From NCBI RefSeq assembly GCF_002091475.1, contig NZ_BCTR01000057.1, forward strand, positions 1 through 51,208: a stretch of DNA of 51,208 nt, read 5' to 3'. A program made the translations under genes and the position numbers. The notes below the pieces were generated by a model that searched no databases, was not told where the DNA came from, and saw only the letters and a program-made list of their open reading frames with translations. Position 1 is the first letter of the stretch, and each line of letters starts with the position of its first letter. This DNA is from Sphingomonas azotifigens NBRC 15497 (GTDB taxonomy: Bacteria; Pseudomonadota; Alphaproteobacteria; Sphingomonadales; Sphingomonadaceae). Below are positions 21,402 through 29,088 of this stretch, piece after piece.

Positions 21402-22097
21402 TCAGGCGCCGGCGGCGCGCAGTTCGGGCTCGAGATAGGGCCAGGTGAAGGCGCGCACCCGCCGGCCGTTGACGAAGAAGCTCGGCGTGCCGTCCACCTT
21501 GTAGAGGTTGGCGCCGTCGGCCTGCGTCTTGGCGATGCGCGCGATCGCCTGGGGATCGGCGAGGCACTGGCGCGCCTTCGCCTCGGGCAGGCCCTGTGTC
21601 TTGAGGTAGGCGAGCATGCCCATGCCCTCGGCGAAGCGCGTCGCCATCTGCGGCGGCGGCAGCTTCTGCCAGGCCTCCAGCGTGGCGGGCGTCTTGCTCA
21701 GCGCGATCAGCCGCTCCTCGAACTTGGGCTGGTTGGCGTAGATCGCATCGAGCACCGGGAAGAAGCGCTGGGTGCCGACGCACTGGTTGAGCAGCGCCAG
21801 CGCGAGATCGGGTGCGCCGTGCACCAGATAGTCGCGATATTCGTAGCTGACCTTGCCGGTCGCGACATACTGGTCGCGCAGCGGCTTCACCCCGTTCTCG
21901 GCGAACTGGTAGCAGGTCGGGCAGGTGCGCGAGCCATATTCGATCAGCTTGACCGGCGCATTGGGATTGCCCTGCCGATAGCCGCCCTCGGGCGTGGCGA
22001 CGACGGTGGTCAGCCAATTGGGCTGCGGGGCGGGGGCGGCACCGAGCGCGAACAGCGGCACGAGCGCCAGCATCAGGGTGAGGAGTCGCTGCATCAT
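21402..22097 (-). CDS. DsbA-like thioredoxin-fold protein (CPTC)
   Basis: The 231-residue protein has a cleavable signal peptide (LLTLMLALVPLFALGAAPA), active site CPTC at 59-62 and the cis-Pro loop GTPSFFVNG. It shares long blocks with its neighbour, such as RQGNPNAPVKLIEYGSR and HGAPDLALALLNQCV. Unlike the neighbour it lacks a lipobox, so it is probably soluble in the periplasm. The start codon lies 1 bp after the dciA stop, suggesting coupling. Two adjacent ATG codons (22097, 22094) are possible starts. Confidence 0.88.
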   Translation of the reverse strand: MMQRLLTLMLALVPLFALGAAPAPQPNWLTTVVATPEGGYRQGNPNAPVKLIEYGSRTCPTCYQFAENGVKPLRDQYVATGKVSYEYRDYLVHGAPDLALALLNQCVGTQRFFPVLDAIYANQPKFEERLIALSKTPATLEAWQKLPPPQMATRFAEGMGMLAYLKTQGLPEAKARQCLADPQAIARIAKTQADGANLYKVDGTPSFFVNGRRVRAFTWPYLEPELRAAGA

Positions 22098-22098
22098 C

Positions 22099-22635
22099 TC
22101 AATCGATCCGGCCGAATACCGGCGTTTCGTCCTGCGCCGCGACGCCCGCGGCAAGCGATTCGAGCACCGCGCGCAGCTCCGGATCGGCGATTCCCCGCAG
22201 GCTCTGGCCCATCGCCTCGGGGATCGGCTTGAGGCTGGGCGGCGGCGCGGGCTTGGCGGCGGCGGGGCGGAGGTCGCCGTGGCGGATCGCCAGCTTGGCG
22301 ACGGCGGGATAGCCGAAGAAGCGGTTCACCCGCTCGATGATCTCGGGCGCGATATGCTGCATCATCGGCGCGAAGGCCCCCGAGACGGTGAGCGCCAGCA
22401 CGCCCTCCTCGCGCTTGCCGCGCGGGAAGCGAATCGATTCGGGCGCGGAGACGCGGGCATAGCGCTCGCCGACGATCTCGGCCCAGCGGCTGACCACCGA
22501 ATGCTGGACGAAGCCGAACTTGCGGAAGGCGGCGCCGCCCACGTCCGGCAGCAGCTCGGACACCGCACGGACGCGGTTCGAGCGCTGCGGCTCGGGGCGC
22601 GGCTGGCGGGTGGTGGCACGGGGGGGCTTCGTCAT
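22099..22635 (-). CDS. dciA: DciA-like (DUF721) protein, putative helicase operator
   Basis: The 178-residue protein has the DUF721 domain (about 20-115; VSRWAEIVGERYARVSAPESI and LALTVSGAFAPMMQH). DciA proteins load the replicative helicase in bacteria lacking DnaC. The C-terminal part is Pro/Ala-rich with a final acidic segment. The ATG at 22635 begins the usual MTKPPRA-like basic N-terminus. The gene opens the dciA-dsbA-dsbA-smc unit and is divergent from mutY by 28 bp. Confidence 0.8.
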   Translation of the reverse strand: MTKPPRATTRQPRPEPQRSNRVRAVSELLPDVGGAAFRKFGFVQHSVVSRWAEIVGERYARVSAPESIRFPRGKREEGVLALTVSGAFAPMMQHIAPEIIERVNRFFGYPAVAKLAIRHGDLRPAAAKPAPPPSLKPIPEAMGQSLRGIADPELRAVLESLAAGVAAQDETPVFGRID

Positions 22636-22663
22636 TGCGGCTCTCCCATGCCATAGGCGGGGC

Positions 22664-23707
22664 GTGCCCGACAACGCTCCTGAATCAATCGCCCCCGCGC
22701 TCCTCGCCTGGTACGACGCAAACGCCCGCCGCCTGCCCTGGCGCGCGCCGCCCGGCGCCGACGCGGCGGACCCGTACCGGGTATGGCTTTCCGAGGTGAT
22801 GCTGCAACAGACGCAGGTCGCCACGGTGATCCCCTATTTCGAGAAATTCACGTCGCGCTGGCCCAGTTTCGAGGCGATGGCGGCGGCGGAAGACGCCGAC
22901 GTGATGGCTGCCTGGGCGGGGCTCGGCTATTATGCCCGCGCCCGCAACATGCTCGCCTGCGCCCGCGAGGTCGCGCGCCTGGGCGCGCTGCCCGACACCG
23001 AGGCGGGGCTGCGCGCGCTTCCCGGCATTGGCGACTATACCGCCGCCGCCATCGCCGCGATCGCCTTCGGGCGGCGGGCGGTGGTGGTCGATGCCAATGT
23101 CGAGCGGGTGGTGACGCGGCTGTTCGCGCTCGCGGACCCCTTGCCGGGGGCGCGGCCCTCGATCCGGCGGCTGACCGACACGATCACCCCCGATGCCCGC
23201 GCCGGCGACTTCGCCCAGGCAATGATGGACCTCGGCAGCGGCATCTGCACAGTGCGCGCGCCGAAATGCCTGCTCTGCCCGATCGCCTTTGGCTGCACGG
23301 CGCGGGCGCAAGGCGATCCCGAGACCTATCCGGTGAAAGCCAAGAAGGCGCCCAAGCCGCAGCGCCACGGCACGATGTTCTGGCTGGAGCGCGACGACGC
23401 GGTGCTGCTGGTCCGCCGCCCGGACAAGGGGCTGCTCGGCGGCATGCGCGCGCTGCCCACCGGCCCTTGGGCGGAGTCGCCGCCCGGCATCGTCGGGGCG
23501 CCCGCCACGACGGACTGGCGGATGTTGAACGAAACCGTCCGCCACGGCTTCACCCATTTCGACCTCGACGTGGCGCTTGCGACTGCAACAATCCCCCGCC
23601 ATGCAAGCGCACCCCCCGGCGAATGGTGGCCGATCGCCGACATCGAGTCGGCCGGACTGCCCACCGTTTTCGCCAAGGCGGCCAAAGCGATACGGAGACT
23701 GCGATGA
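22664..23707 (+). CDS. mutY: Adenine DNA glycosylase MutY
   Basis: The 347-residue MutY removes adenine mispaired with 8-oxoguanine. Catalytic Glu44 lies in EVMLQQTQV, the helix-hairpin-helix is LPGIGDYTAAAI (119-130), and catalytic Asp143 is in VVDANVERV. The 4Fe-4S cysteines are 195, 202, 205 and 211 (C-X6-C-X2-C-X5-C). A C-terminal NUDIX-like domain follows (VLLVRRPDKGLLGGM). The start is GTG. The stop overlaps the next ATG (ATGA), so the following hydrolase and nudC form an operon with it. Confidence 0.95.
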   Translation: MPDNAPESIAPALLAWYDANARRLPWRAPPGADAADPYRVWLSEVMLQQTQVATVIPYFEKFTSRWPSFEAMAAAEDADVMAAWAGLGYYARARNMLACAREVARLGALPDTEAGLRALPGIGDYTAAAIAAIAFGRRAVVVDANVERVVTRLFALADPLPGARPSIRRLTDTITPDARAGDFAQAMMDLGSGICTVRAPKCLLCPIAFGCTARAQGDPETYPVKAKKAPKPQRHGTMFWLERDDAVLLVRRPDKGLLGGMRALPTGPWAESPPGIVGAPATTDWRMLNETVRHGFTHFDLDVALATATIPRHASAPPGEWWPIADIESAGLPTVFAKAAKAIRRLR

Positions 23708-24975
23708 CGGCCAAGCGAGTGTTCGGACTGATCGGGGCAATGGCGCTGCTGCAGGCGCCCATGGTGCAGGCCCAAACTGCGCCCAGCCAGGTCCAGACCT
23801 TCGCCCGCGAGACGGTCGCTTCGGGCAAGGTGCCCGGCATCGTCGTCACCTACGCCAAGGGCCAGGCGCCGATGACGGTGGTGACCGAAGGCCGCATGGC
23901 GTATGAAGCCACCGCGCCCAAGGTGAATGTCGACACGCTTTGGCGGGTCTATTCCATGACCAAGCCGATCACCGGCATGGCCGCGATGATCCTGATCGAG
24001 GAAGGCAAGCTCAAGCTCGACCAGCCGATCAGCGACTTCATCCCGGCGTTCAAGGACATGAAGGTGCTGATCGATCCCAACAAGGACCTGACCAGCCGCC
24101 CGGCGACCAGGCCGATCACGGTGCGCAACCTGCTCACCCACACCGCGGGACTCGGCTACAACATCATCACCAAGGGGCCGCTGCTCAACGAATATAACCG
24201 CCTGGGCATCAACCCGGCGCAGGTGAGCGACTCGTTCGAGGCAACCGCGCGGCCGGTACGCCCGGCCACGCTGGAAGAGTTCGCTAACCGCACCGCGACG
24301 CTGCCGCTCATCGCCGAGCCGGGCGCCAAGTTCAGCTATTCGATCGGGCTCGACGTGCTCGGCCGGGTGATCGAGGTCGCGAGCGGCATGCCGTTCGACA
24401 CGTTCGTCAACACGCGTATCCTCCAGCCACTCAAGATGACGTCGAGCTACTGGACGGTACCGGCCGGCGAGGCGGGGCGGCTCGCCACCGAATATGCGAC
24501 CACGGGCACCAACCGCTTCCCGATCGATCCCGGCGCGACCTCGGTGTACCTCAAGAAGCCGAGCTTCCCCTATGGCGGTGCCGGCCTTGCCATGTCGGCG
24601 CGCGACTATGATCGCTTCCTCCACATGCTGCAGAATGGCGGCGAGCTGGACGGCGTGCGGATCCTGAAGCCCGAGACGGTGGCGCTCGCCATGTCCGACC
24701 TGCTGCCGCCGGGCGTCGACAAGACGATGCTGGCGGTGATGGCGCGCGATACCGGCGTGCCGATGGGCTTTGGCGCCGGCGGCTCGGTATTCCTCGCCGA
24801 CCAGCCGAACGGCGCTGGCAAGGGCACGTTCGGCTGGTCGGGCGCGGCGGGCACCTTTTCCTGGGTCGACCCGAAGAACCAAGTGCGCGCGACGATGATG
24901 GTCAACATCCTGCTCGCCGAACTCGGCCTCAAGGTGCCGGTGCGCGCCGCCGTCTACGCCGATCTGAACAAGTGA
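23704..24975 (+). CDS. Serine hydrolase of the beta-lactamase/class C family
   Basis: The 423-residue secreted protein has a signal peptide (GLIGAMALLQAPMVQAQ) and a beta-lactamase/esterase-type SxxK (YSMTK, Ser84-Lys87). A Tyr-containing second motif lies in FSYSIGLDVLG, and the HTAGLGY block follows the family pattern. Members include esterases, peptidases and class C beta-lactamases; resistance cannot be concluded. It overlaps mutY at its start and nudC at its end (GTGA). Confidence 0.85.
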   Translation: MTAKRVFGLIGAMALLQAPMVQAQTAPSQVQTFARETVASGKVPGIVVTYAKGQAPMTVVTEGRMAYEATAPKVNVDTLWRVYSMTKPITGMAAMILIEEGKLKLDQPISDFIPAFKDMKVLIDPNKDLTSRPATRPITVRNLLTHTAGLGYNIITKGPLLNEYNRLGINPAQVSDSFEATARPVRPATLEEFANRTATLPLIAEPGAKFSYSIGLDVLGRVIEVASGMPFDTFVNTRILQPLKMTSSYWTVPAGEAGRLATEYATTGTNRFPIDPGATSVYLKKPSFPYGGAGLAMSARDYDRFLHMLQNGGELDGVRILKPETVALAMSDLLPPGVDKTMLAVMARDTGVPMGFGAGGSVFLADQPNGAGKGTFGWSGAAGTFSWVDPKNQVRATMMVNILLAELGLKVPVRAAVYADLNK

Positions 24976-25841
24976 TCGCCCCCGGCTTCACCGGCGGCAC
25001 GCTCGACCGCGACGACCGCGTCCGCCACGAGCCCGATCTGCTGGCGGCGGCCCTCGCCGATCCGCGCGCGCGGCTGCTGGTGCTGGACGGGCTGGTGCCG
25101 CAGCTCGATGGCGACGGGCGGCTGGTCTGGACGGGGCTCGATGCCGCGACCCAGCCGCTGCTGTTTCTCGGCTTTATCGACGGCGAACCGCGCTTCGTGC
25201 AGACGCTGGCGCCGGGCACCCCGCTGCCGCCCGGGCGGCCGCCCGAGCTCTCGGCGATCCTCGACGCCTTCCGGCCGGAGGATGCCGCCAACTATGCTGC
25301 GGCGCGCAGCCTAATCGACTGGCATGCACGCCACGGCTTCTGTGCGCGCTGCGGCACGCCCAGCGACATCTTCCGCGCCGGCTGGGGTCGGCTCTGCCCC
25401 AATTGCGGGACGGAGCATTATCCGCGCGTCGACCCGGTGGTGATCATGCTTGCTGAACGCGGCGACCGGGTGCTGCTCGGCCGGCAGCCGAGCTGGCCGC
25501 CGGGCCGCTATTCGGCGCTCGCCGGGTTCCTGGAGGTGGGCGAGAGCATCGAGGATGCGGTGCGCCGCGAGACGCTGGAGGAAGCCGGCGTGCATGTCGG
25601 GGCGGTGCGCTACGTCGCCAGCCAGCCTTGGCCGTTCCCGTCGCAGCTGATGGTTGCGTGCATCGGCGAGGCGCTCGACGAGGAAATCGCGATCGACGCG
25701 CATGAGCTGGAACATGCAGGGTGGTTCGATCGCGCGCAGGTGCGTCAGGCACTGGCGCGGGATCCGGAGGCGCCGTTCCTCGCACCGCCGGGCTATGCGA
25801 TCGCGTACACGCTGCTCAAGGCCTGGGCGGAGGGGGAGTAG
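24972..25841 (+). CDS. nudC: NAD+ diphosphatase / RNA-decapping NUDIX hydrolase NudC
   Basis: The 289-residue enzyme hydrolyses NAD(H) and removes NAD caps from RNA. It has a four-cysteine zinc site (Cys124, 127, 142, 145; CARCG and CPNCG) and a full Nudix box at 185-207 (G-X5-E-X7-RE-X2-EE-X-G). The NudC-specific SQPWPFPSQLM is at 217-227. The GTG start overlaps the previous stop. It converges on pheA across a palindromic repeat. Confidence 0.95.
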   Translation: MIAPGFTGGTLDRDDRVRHEPDLLAAALADPRARLLVLDGLVPQLDGDGRLVWTGLDAATQPLLFLGFIDGEPRFVQTLAPGTPLPPGRPPELSAILDAFRPEDAANYAAARSLIDWHARHGFCARCGTPSDIFRAGWGRLCPNCGTEHYPRVDPVVIMLAERGDRVLLGRQPSWPPGRYSALAGFLEVGESIEDAVRRETLEEAGVHVGAVRYVASQPWPFPSQLMVACIGEALDEEIAIDAHELEHAGWFDRAQVRQALARDPEAPFLAPPGYAIAYTLLKAWAEGE

Positions 25842-25849
25842 CCGTTTAT

Positions 25850-25895
25850 CCCCCCTCCCGCTTGCGGGAGGGGATGGGGGAGGGTGCGTGAGGGT
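25850..25895. repeat. REP-like palindromic repeat between nudC and pheA
   Basis: One copy with core CCCCTCCCGCTTGCGGGAGG, followed by GGGGGAGGGTGCGTGAGGGT, fills the 55-bp convergent gap. Its hairpin could serve as a two-way transcription end. Confidence 0.75.
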
Positions 25896-25896
25896 T

Positions 25897-26787
25897 TTAC
25901 GGCCGCGCCCGGGCCTGCGGGTACGTCCCCAGCAGCCGCACCCATTTCGAATGGAAGCCCAGTTCCTCCAGCGCGCGGAGCACGCCAGCATCCTCGGGGC
26001 TGCCGACGATGTCGGCGTAGAATTCGGTCGCCGAGAAGCTCGCCTCGCGCTGGTAGCTCTCCAGCTTGGTCATGTTGACGCCGTTGGTCGCGAAGCCGCC
26101 CAGTGCCTTGTAGAGCGCGGCGGGGATGTTCTTCACCTCGAAGATCAGCGAGGTCATGAACGGGCCTTCGCCGGTGACCCCCGGGGCGTCGCGCGACAGC
26201 ACGACGAAGCGCGTCATGTTGTGCGCGGCATCGGCGATGTCGCTGGCCAGCACCTGCAAGCCGTACAGCTCCGCTGCATGCGCAGGCGCGAGCGCGGCCA
26301 CCTTGGGGTCGGCCAGTTCCGCCACCATTGCCGCCGCGCCGGCGGTATCGGGATAGGCGACCTGCGCGATGCCGTGCGCCTTCAGCCAGTGGCGGCACTG
26401 GCCGAGCGCCTGCGGGTGGCTCATCGCCTCGCGCACGCCCTCGATGGCGCCGGTGCCCATCAGCGTGTGGCGGATCGCGAGGAAATGCTCGCCGATAATC
26501 GACAGGCCCGATTCGGGCAGCAGGAAGTGGATGTCGGCGACGCGGCCGTGAAGCGAATTCTCGATCGGGATCATCGCGCGCTCGGCGCGGCCTTCCTTCA
26601 CCGCATCGATCGCGTCTTCGAACGAGAAGCAGGGCAGCGGCAGCGCGTCGGGAAAGGCCTCGCGCACCGCGACGTGCGAATTGGCGCCGGGTGCGCCCTG
26701 GAACGCTACCGCGCGCGCCGGGGCCGCTTCGGCCTCGGCGAGCATGCGGGCGACGATCGGGCGGGCGGGGGCGGCAAAATTCTCCAT
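25897..26787 (-). CDS. pheA: Prephenate dehydratase
   Basis: The 296-residue enzyme converts prephenate to phenylpyruvate for phenylalanine synthesis. The catalytic domain starts with AFQGAPGANSHVAVREAFP, contains the PIENSLHGRV block and ends with the NMTRFVVL (TRF) motif. A C-terminal ACT domain (about 200-285, GVNMTKLESYQ) would give feedback control by phenylalanine. There is no chorismate mutase domain. It is divergent from the cytochrome c gene. Confidence 0.95.
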   Translation of the reverse strand: MENFAAPARPIVARMLAEAEAAPARAVAFQGAPGANSHVAVREAFPDALPLPCFSFEDAIDAVKEGRAERAMIPIENSLHGRVADIHFLLPESGLSIIGEHFLAIRHTLMGTGAIEGVREAMSHPQALGQCRHWLKAHGIAQVAYPDTAGAAAMVAELADPKVAALAPAHAAELYGLQVLASDIADAAHNMTRFVVLSRDAPGVTGEGPFMTSLIFEVKNIPAALYKALGGFATNGVNMTKLESYQREASFSATEFYADIVGSPEDAGVLRALEELGFHSKWVRLLGTYPQARARP

Positions 26788-26859
26788 GGCCGGCGGCGCT
26801 AGCCTCCGTAGAACTCCGCCGCAAGTCCGCTTGCCTTCGGAGGCGGCAGGGCTCTAAAG

Positions 26860-27567
26860 ATGAACCAAAGCACAGGTGGGAGCGGATGGATGCAGGATCG
26901 CTTCAATACGATCGCGGGTTGGGCGCTGTTTGGTGGCGTCGCCGCTTTGGCACTTACGATCGGTAGCGCGAAGTTCTTCCATTCCGAAAAGCCTGAACGC
27001 CCCGGCTATGTCGTCGAGGCGGTAGAAGATGCGGCAGGCGGTGCCGCGACCGCCGAGCCGCTGCCGGTGCGCCTCGCCAAGGGCGATGTCGCCAAGGGCG
27101 AGAGCGGCTTCAAACAGTGCGCCTCGTGCCACACCATCACCCAGGGCGGCGCCAACGGCATCGGTCCGAACCTCTATGCCACGCTGGGCGAGCCGATCGG
27201 CCAGGGCAAGGGCGGCTTCGCCTTCTCGGACGCGCTGAAGGGTGTCGGCGGCAGCTGGGACCTCGACAAGATGGATGCCTGGCTCACCAATCCGCGCAAG
27301 TTCGCGCCGGGCACCAAGATGACCTTTGCCGGCATCTCGGACCCGCAGCTGCGCGCCGATGTGATCCTGTACCTCAACAAGCAGGGCTCGAACCTGCCGC
27401 TGCCCGCAGCGCCCGCTGCGGGCTCGGCGCCGGACAATGCCGGGGTGCAGAGCAACAGCGCCGCCGAGGGCGCCGACGTGTCGGTGAACGTCCAGCAGGC
27501 GACGCCTGCCGAAGGTACACCGTCGAAGGACCCGCAGGCCGCGGTGCAGGCCGAGAAGAAGAAGTAA
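26860..27567 (+). CDS. Membrane-anchored class I cytochrome c
   Basis: The 235-residue protein has one N-terminal membrane helix (about 17-38), a flexible linker, and a c-type heme site CASCH at 87-91 with a later Met ligand candidate in GTKMTF. The layout is that of CycM-like membrane cytochromes c, which carry electrons to terminal oxidases in alphaproteobacteria. A Pro/Ala/Gln-rich tail of about 55 residues ends in KKK. The gene is on its own transcript. Confidence 0.9.
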   Translation: MNQSTGGSGWMQDRFNTIAGWALFGGVAALALTIGSAKFFHSEKPERPGYVVEAVEDAAGGAATAEPLPVRLAKGDVAKGESGFKQCASCHTITQGGANGIGPNLYATLGEPIGQGKGGFAFSDALKGVGGSWDLDKMDAWLTNPRKFAPGTKMTFAGISDPQLRADVILYLNKQGSNLPLPAAPAAGSAPDNAGVQSNSAAEGADVSVNVQQATPAEGTPSKDPQAAVQAEKKK

Positions 27568-27593
27568 GCTTCCAATCTCCCGCCGCTCAAAAT

Positions 27594-27714
27594 CCCCCTC
27601 CCGCTTGCGGGAGGGGTTAGGGGAGGGTGTGTGAGGGTCGCGGGCGAAGCCGTCGCAGAAAGAGCCTCCACGACACACCCTCCCCCTGCCCCTCCCGCAA
27701 GCGGGAGGGGGGGA
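27594..27714. repeat. Inverted doublet of the REP-like repeat (REPIN-like)
   Basis: A forward copy with core CCCCTCCCGCTTGCGGGAGG and a facing copy ending CCCCTCCCGCAAGCGGGAGG are separated by a spacer. GTGTGTGAGGGT at the left is answered by ACACACCCTCCCCC at the right. It fills the convergent gap between the cytochrome c gene and prsR. Confidence 0.8.
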
Positions 27715-27723
27715 ATAAGGGGA

Positions 27724-29088
27724 TCACCCCTGCAGATCATACGCCTTTAGCAGGTCGTACAGCGTCGGACGGCTGATCCCGAGCAGCCGTGCCGCCGCCG
27801 AGACATTGCCGTCGCTCCGCGCCAGCGCGTGGCGGATCGCCTGGCGGTCCGCCGCCTCGCGCACCGCGCGCAGGTTGATCGCCGCCGCATCTCCGGGCGC
27901 GAGGTCGAGATCCTCGGCATGGACCGTCTTGCCCTCGGCCATGATCACCGCGCGCTTGATGCGGTTTTCCAGCTCGCGGACATTACCCGGCCAGCCCCAG
28001 GCATCGATCGCCGCCAGCGCATCGGCGGCAAAGGTCTTGGGACCCGCATGCATCTGCTCGGCGTAGCGGGCCAGGAAGTGGCGGGCGAGCAGGCCAGCGT
28101 CGCCGGGCCGCTCGGCCAGCGAGGGGATGCGCACCACGATCTCGGCGAGGCGGTAGTAAAGGTCCTCGCGGAACCGCCCCTCGGCGACCATCGCGTCGAG
28201 ATCGCGGTGGGTGGCGCAGACGATGCGGGTGTCGACCGGAATGGGCTTGCGCCCGCCGATCCGCTCGATCACCCGCTCCTGCAGGAATCGCAGCAGCTTG
28301 ACCTGGAGCGGCAGCGGGATGTCGCCGACTTCGTCGAGGAACAGCGTGCCGCCCTGTGCGAGCTCGATCTTGCCCTCGGTGGTCTTCACCGCACCGGTGA
28401 AGGCGCCTTTCTCATGGCCGAACAGCTCGGATTCGAGCAGCGTCTCGGGGATCGCCGCGCAATTGATCGCGACGAAGGCGCCGGTGTTGCGCGGGCTTGC
28501 CTCGTGCAGGCCGCGGGCGAGCAGTTCCTTGCCGGTGCCGCTGGCCCCCAGCAGCATCACCGAGACGTCGGCACCCGCGACGCGCTCGATCGTGCGGGTA
28601 ACCTTGAGCATTTCCGGCGCGGCGGTGAGCATGCCGCCGAGCACCGCCTTGGCCTCGCCGCGGTCCGCGAGGCGGCGGTTCTCCGCCTCCAGCGCATGGA
28701 CGTGGAAGGCTCGCGCGACGATCAGCCCCAGCGCGTCGATGTCGATCGGCTTCTGGTAGAAGTCCCAGGCGCCCAGTTCGATCGCGCGACGCATCGATTC
28801 GCGCTCGAAATGCCCCGAGGCGACGATCACCTTGGTCGCGGGTGCCAGCCGCAGGATCGTCTCCAGCGTCGCGAATCCTTCGCTCGTGCCGTCCGGATCC
28901 GGCGGCAGGCCGAGGTCGAGGGTCACCACCGGCGGCTCCTCTGCGCGCAGCAATGTGATCGCTTCGTCGCGGGTGGTCGCGGCGAGGATGGTATAGCCTT
29001 CATAGGCCCATCGCAGCTGGCGCTGGAGGCCGGCATCGTCCTCGACGATCAGCAGCTTGGGCAGCGGTCTGGGGGTGGCATCGCTCAT
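27724..29088 (-). CDS. prsR: PEP-CTERM-box sigma-54 response regulator PrsR
   Basis: The 454-residue regulator has a receiver domain (Asp58 in VTLDLGLPP, Lys in YQKP near 113), and an AAA+ domain with Walker A GASGTGKE (181-188) and the sigma-54 contact GAFTGA (228-233). A Fis-type helix-turn-helix (about 415-454, NVSAAARLLGISRPTLYDLL) ends the protein. It should activate sigma-54 promoters of EPS and PEP-CTERM genes after phosphorylation by the adjacent kinase. The ATG overlaps the prsK stop (ATGA). Confidence 0.93.
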   Translation of the reverse strand: MSDATPRPLPKLLIVEDDAGLQRQLRWAYEGYTILAATTRDEAITLLRAEEPPVVTLDLGLPPDPDGTSEGFATLETILRLAPATKVIVASGHFERESMRRAIELGAWDFYQKPIDIDALGLIVARAFHVHALEAENRRLADRGEAKAVLGGMLTAAPEMLKVTRTIERVAGADVSVMLLGASGTGKELLARGLHEASPRNTGAFVAINCAAIPETLLESELFGHEKGAFTGAVKTTEGKIELAQGGTLFLDEVGDIPLPLQVKLLRFLQERVIERIGGRKPIPVDTRIVCATHRDLDAMVAEGRFREDLYYRLAEIVVRIPSLAERPGDAGLLARHFLARYAEQMHAGPKTFAADALAAIDAWGWPGNVRELENRIKRAVIMAEGKTVHAEDLDLAPGDAAAINLRAVREAADRQAIRHALARSDGNVSAAARLLGISRPTLYDLLKAYDLQG

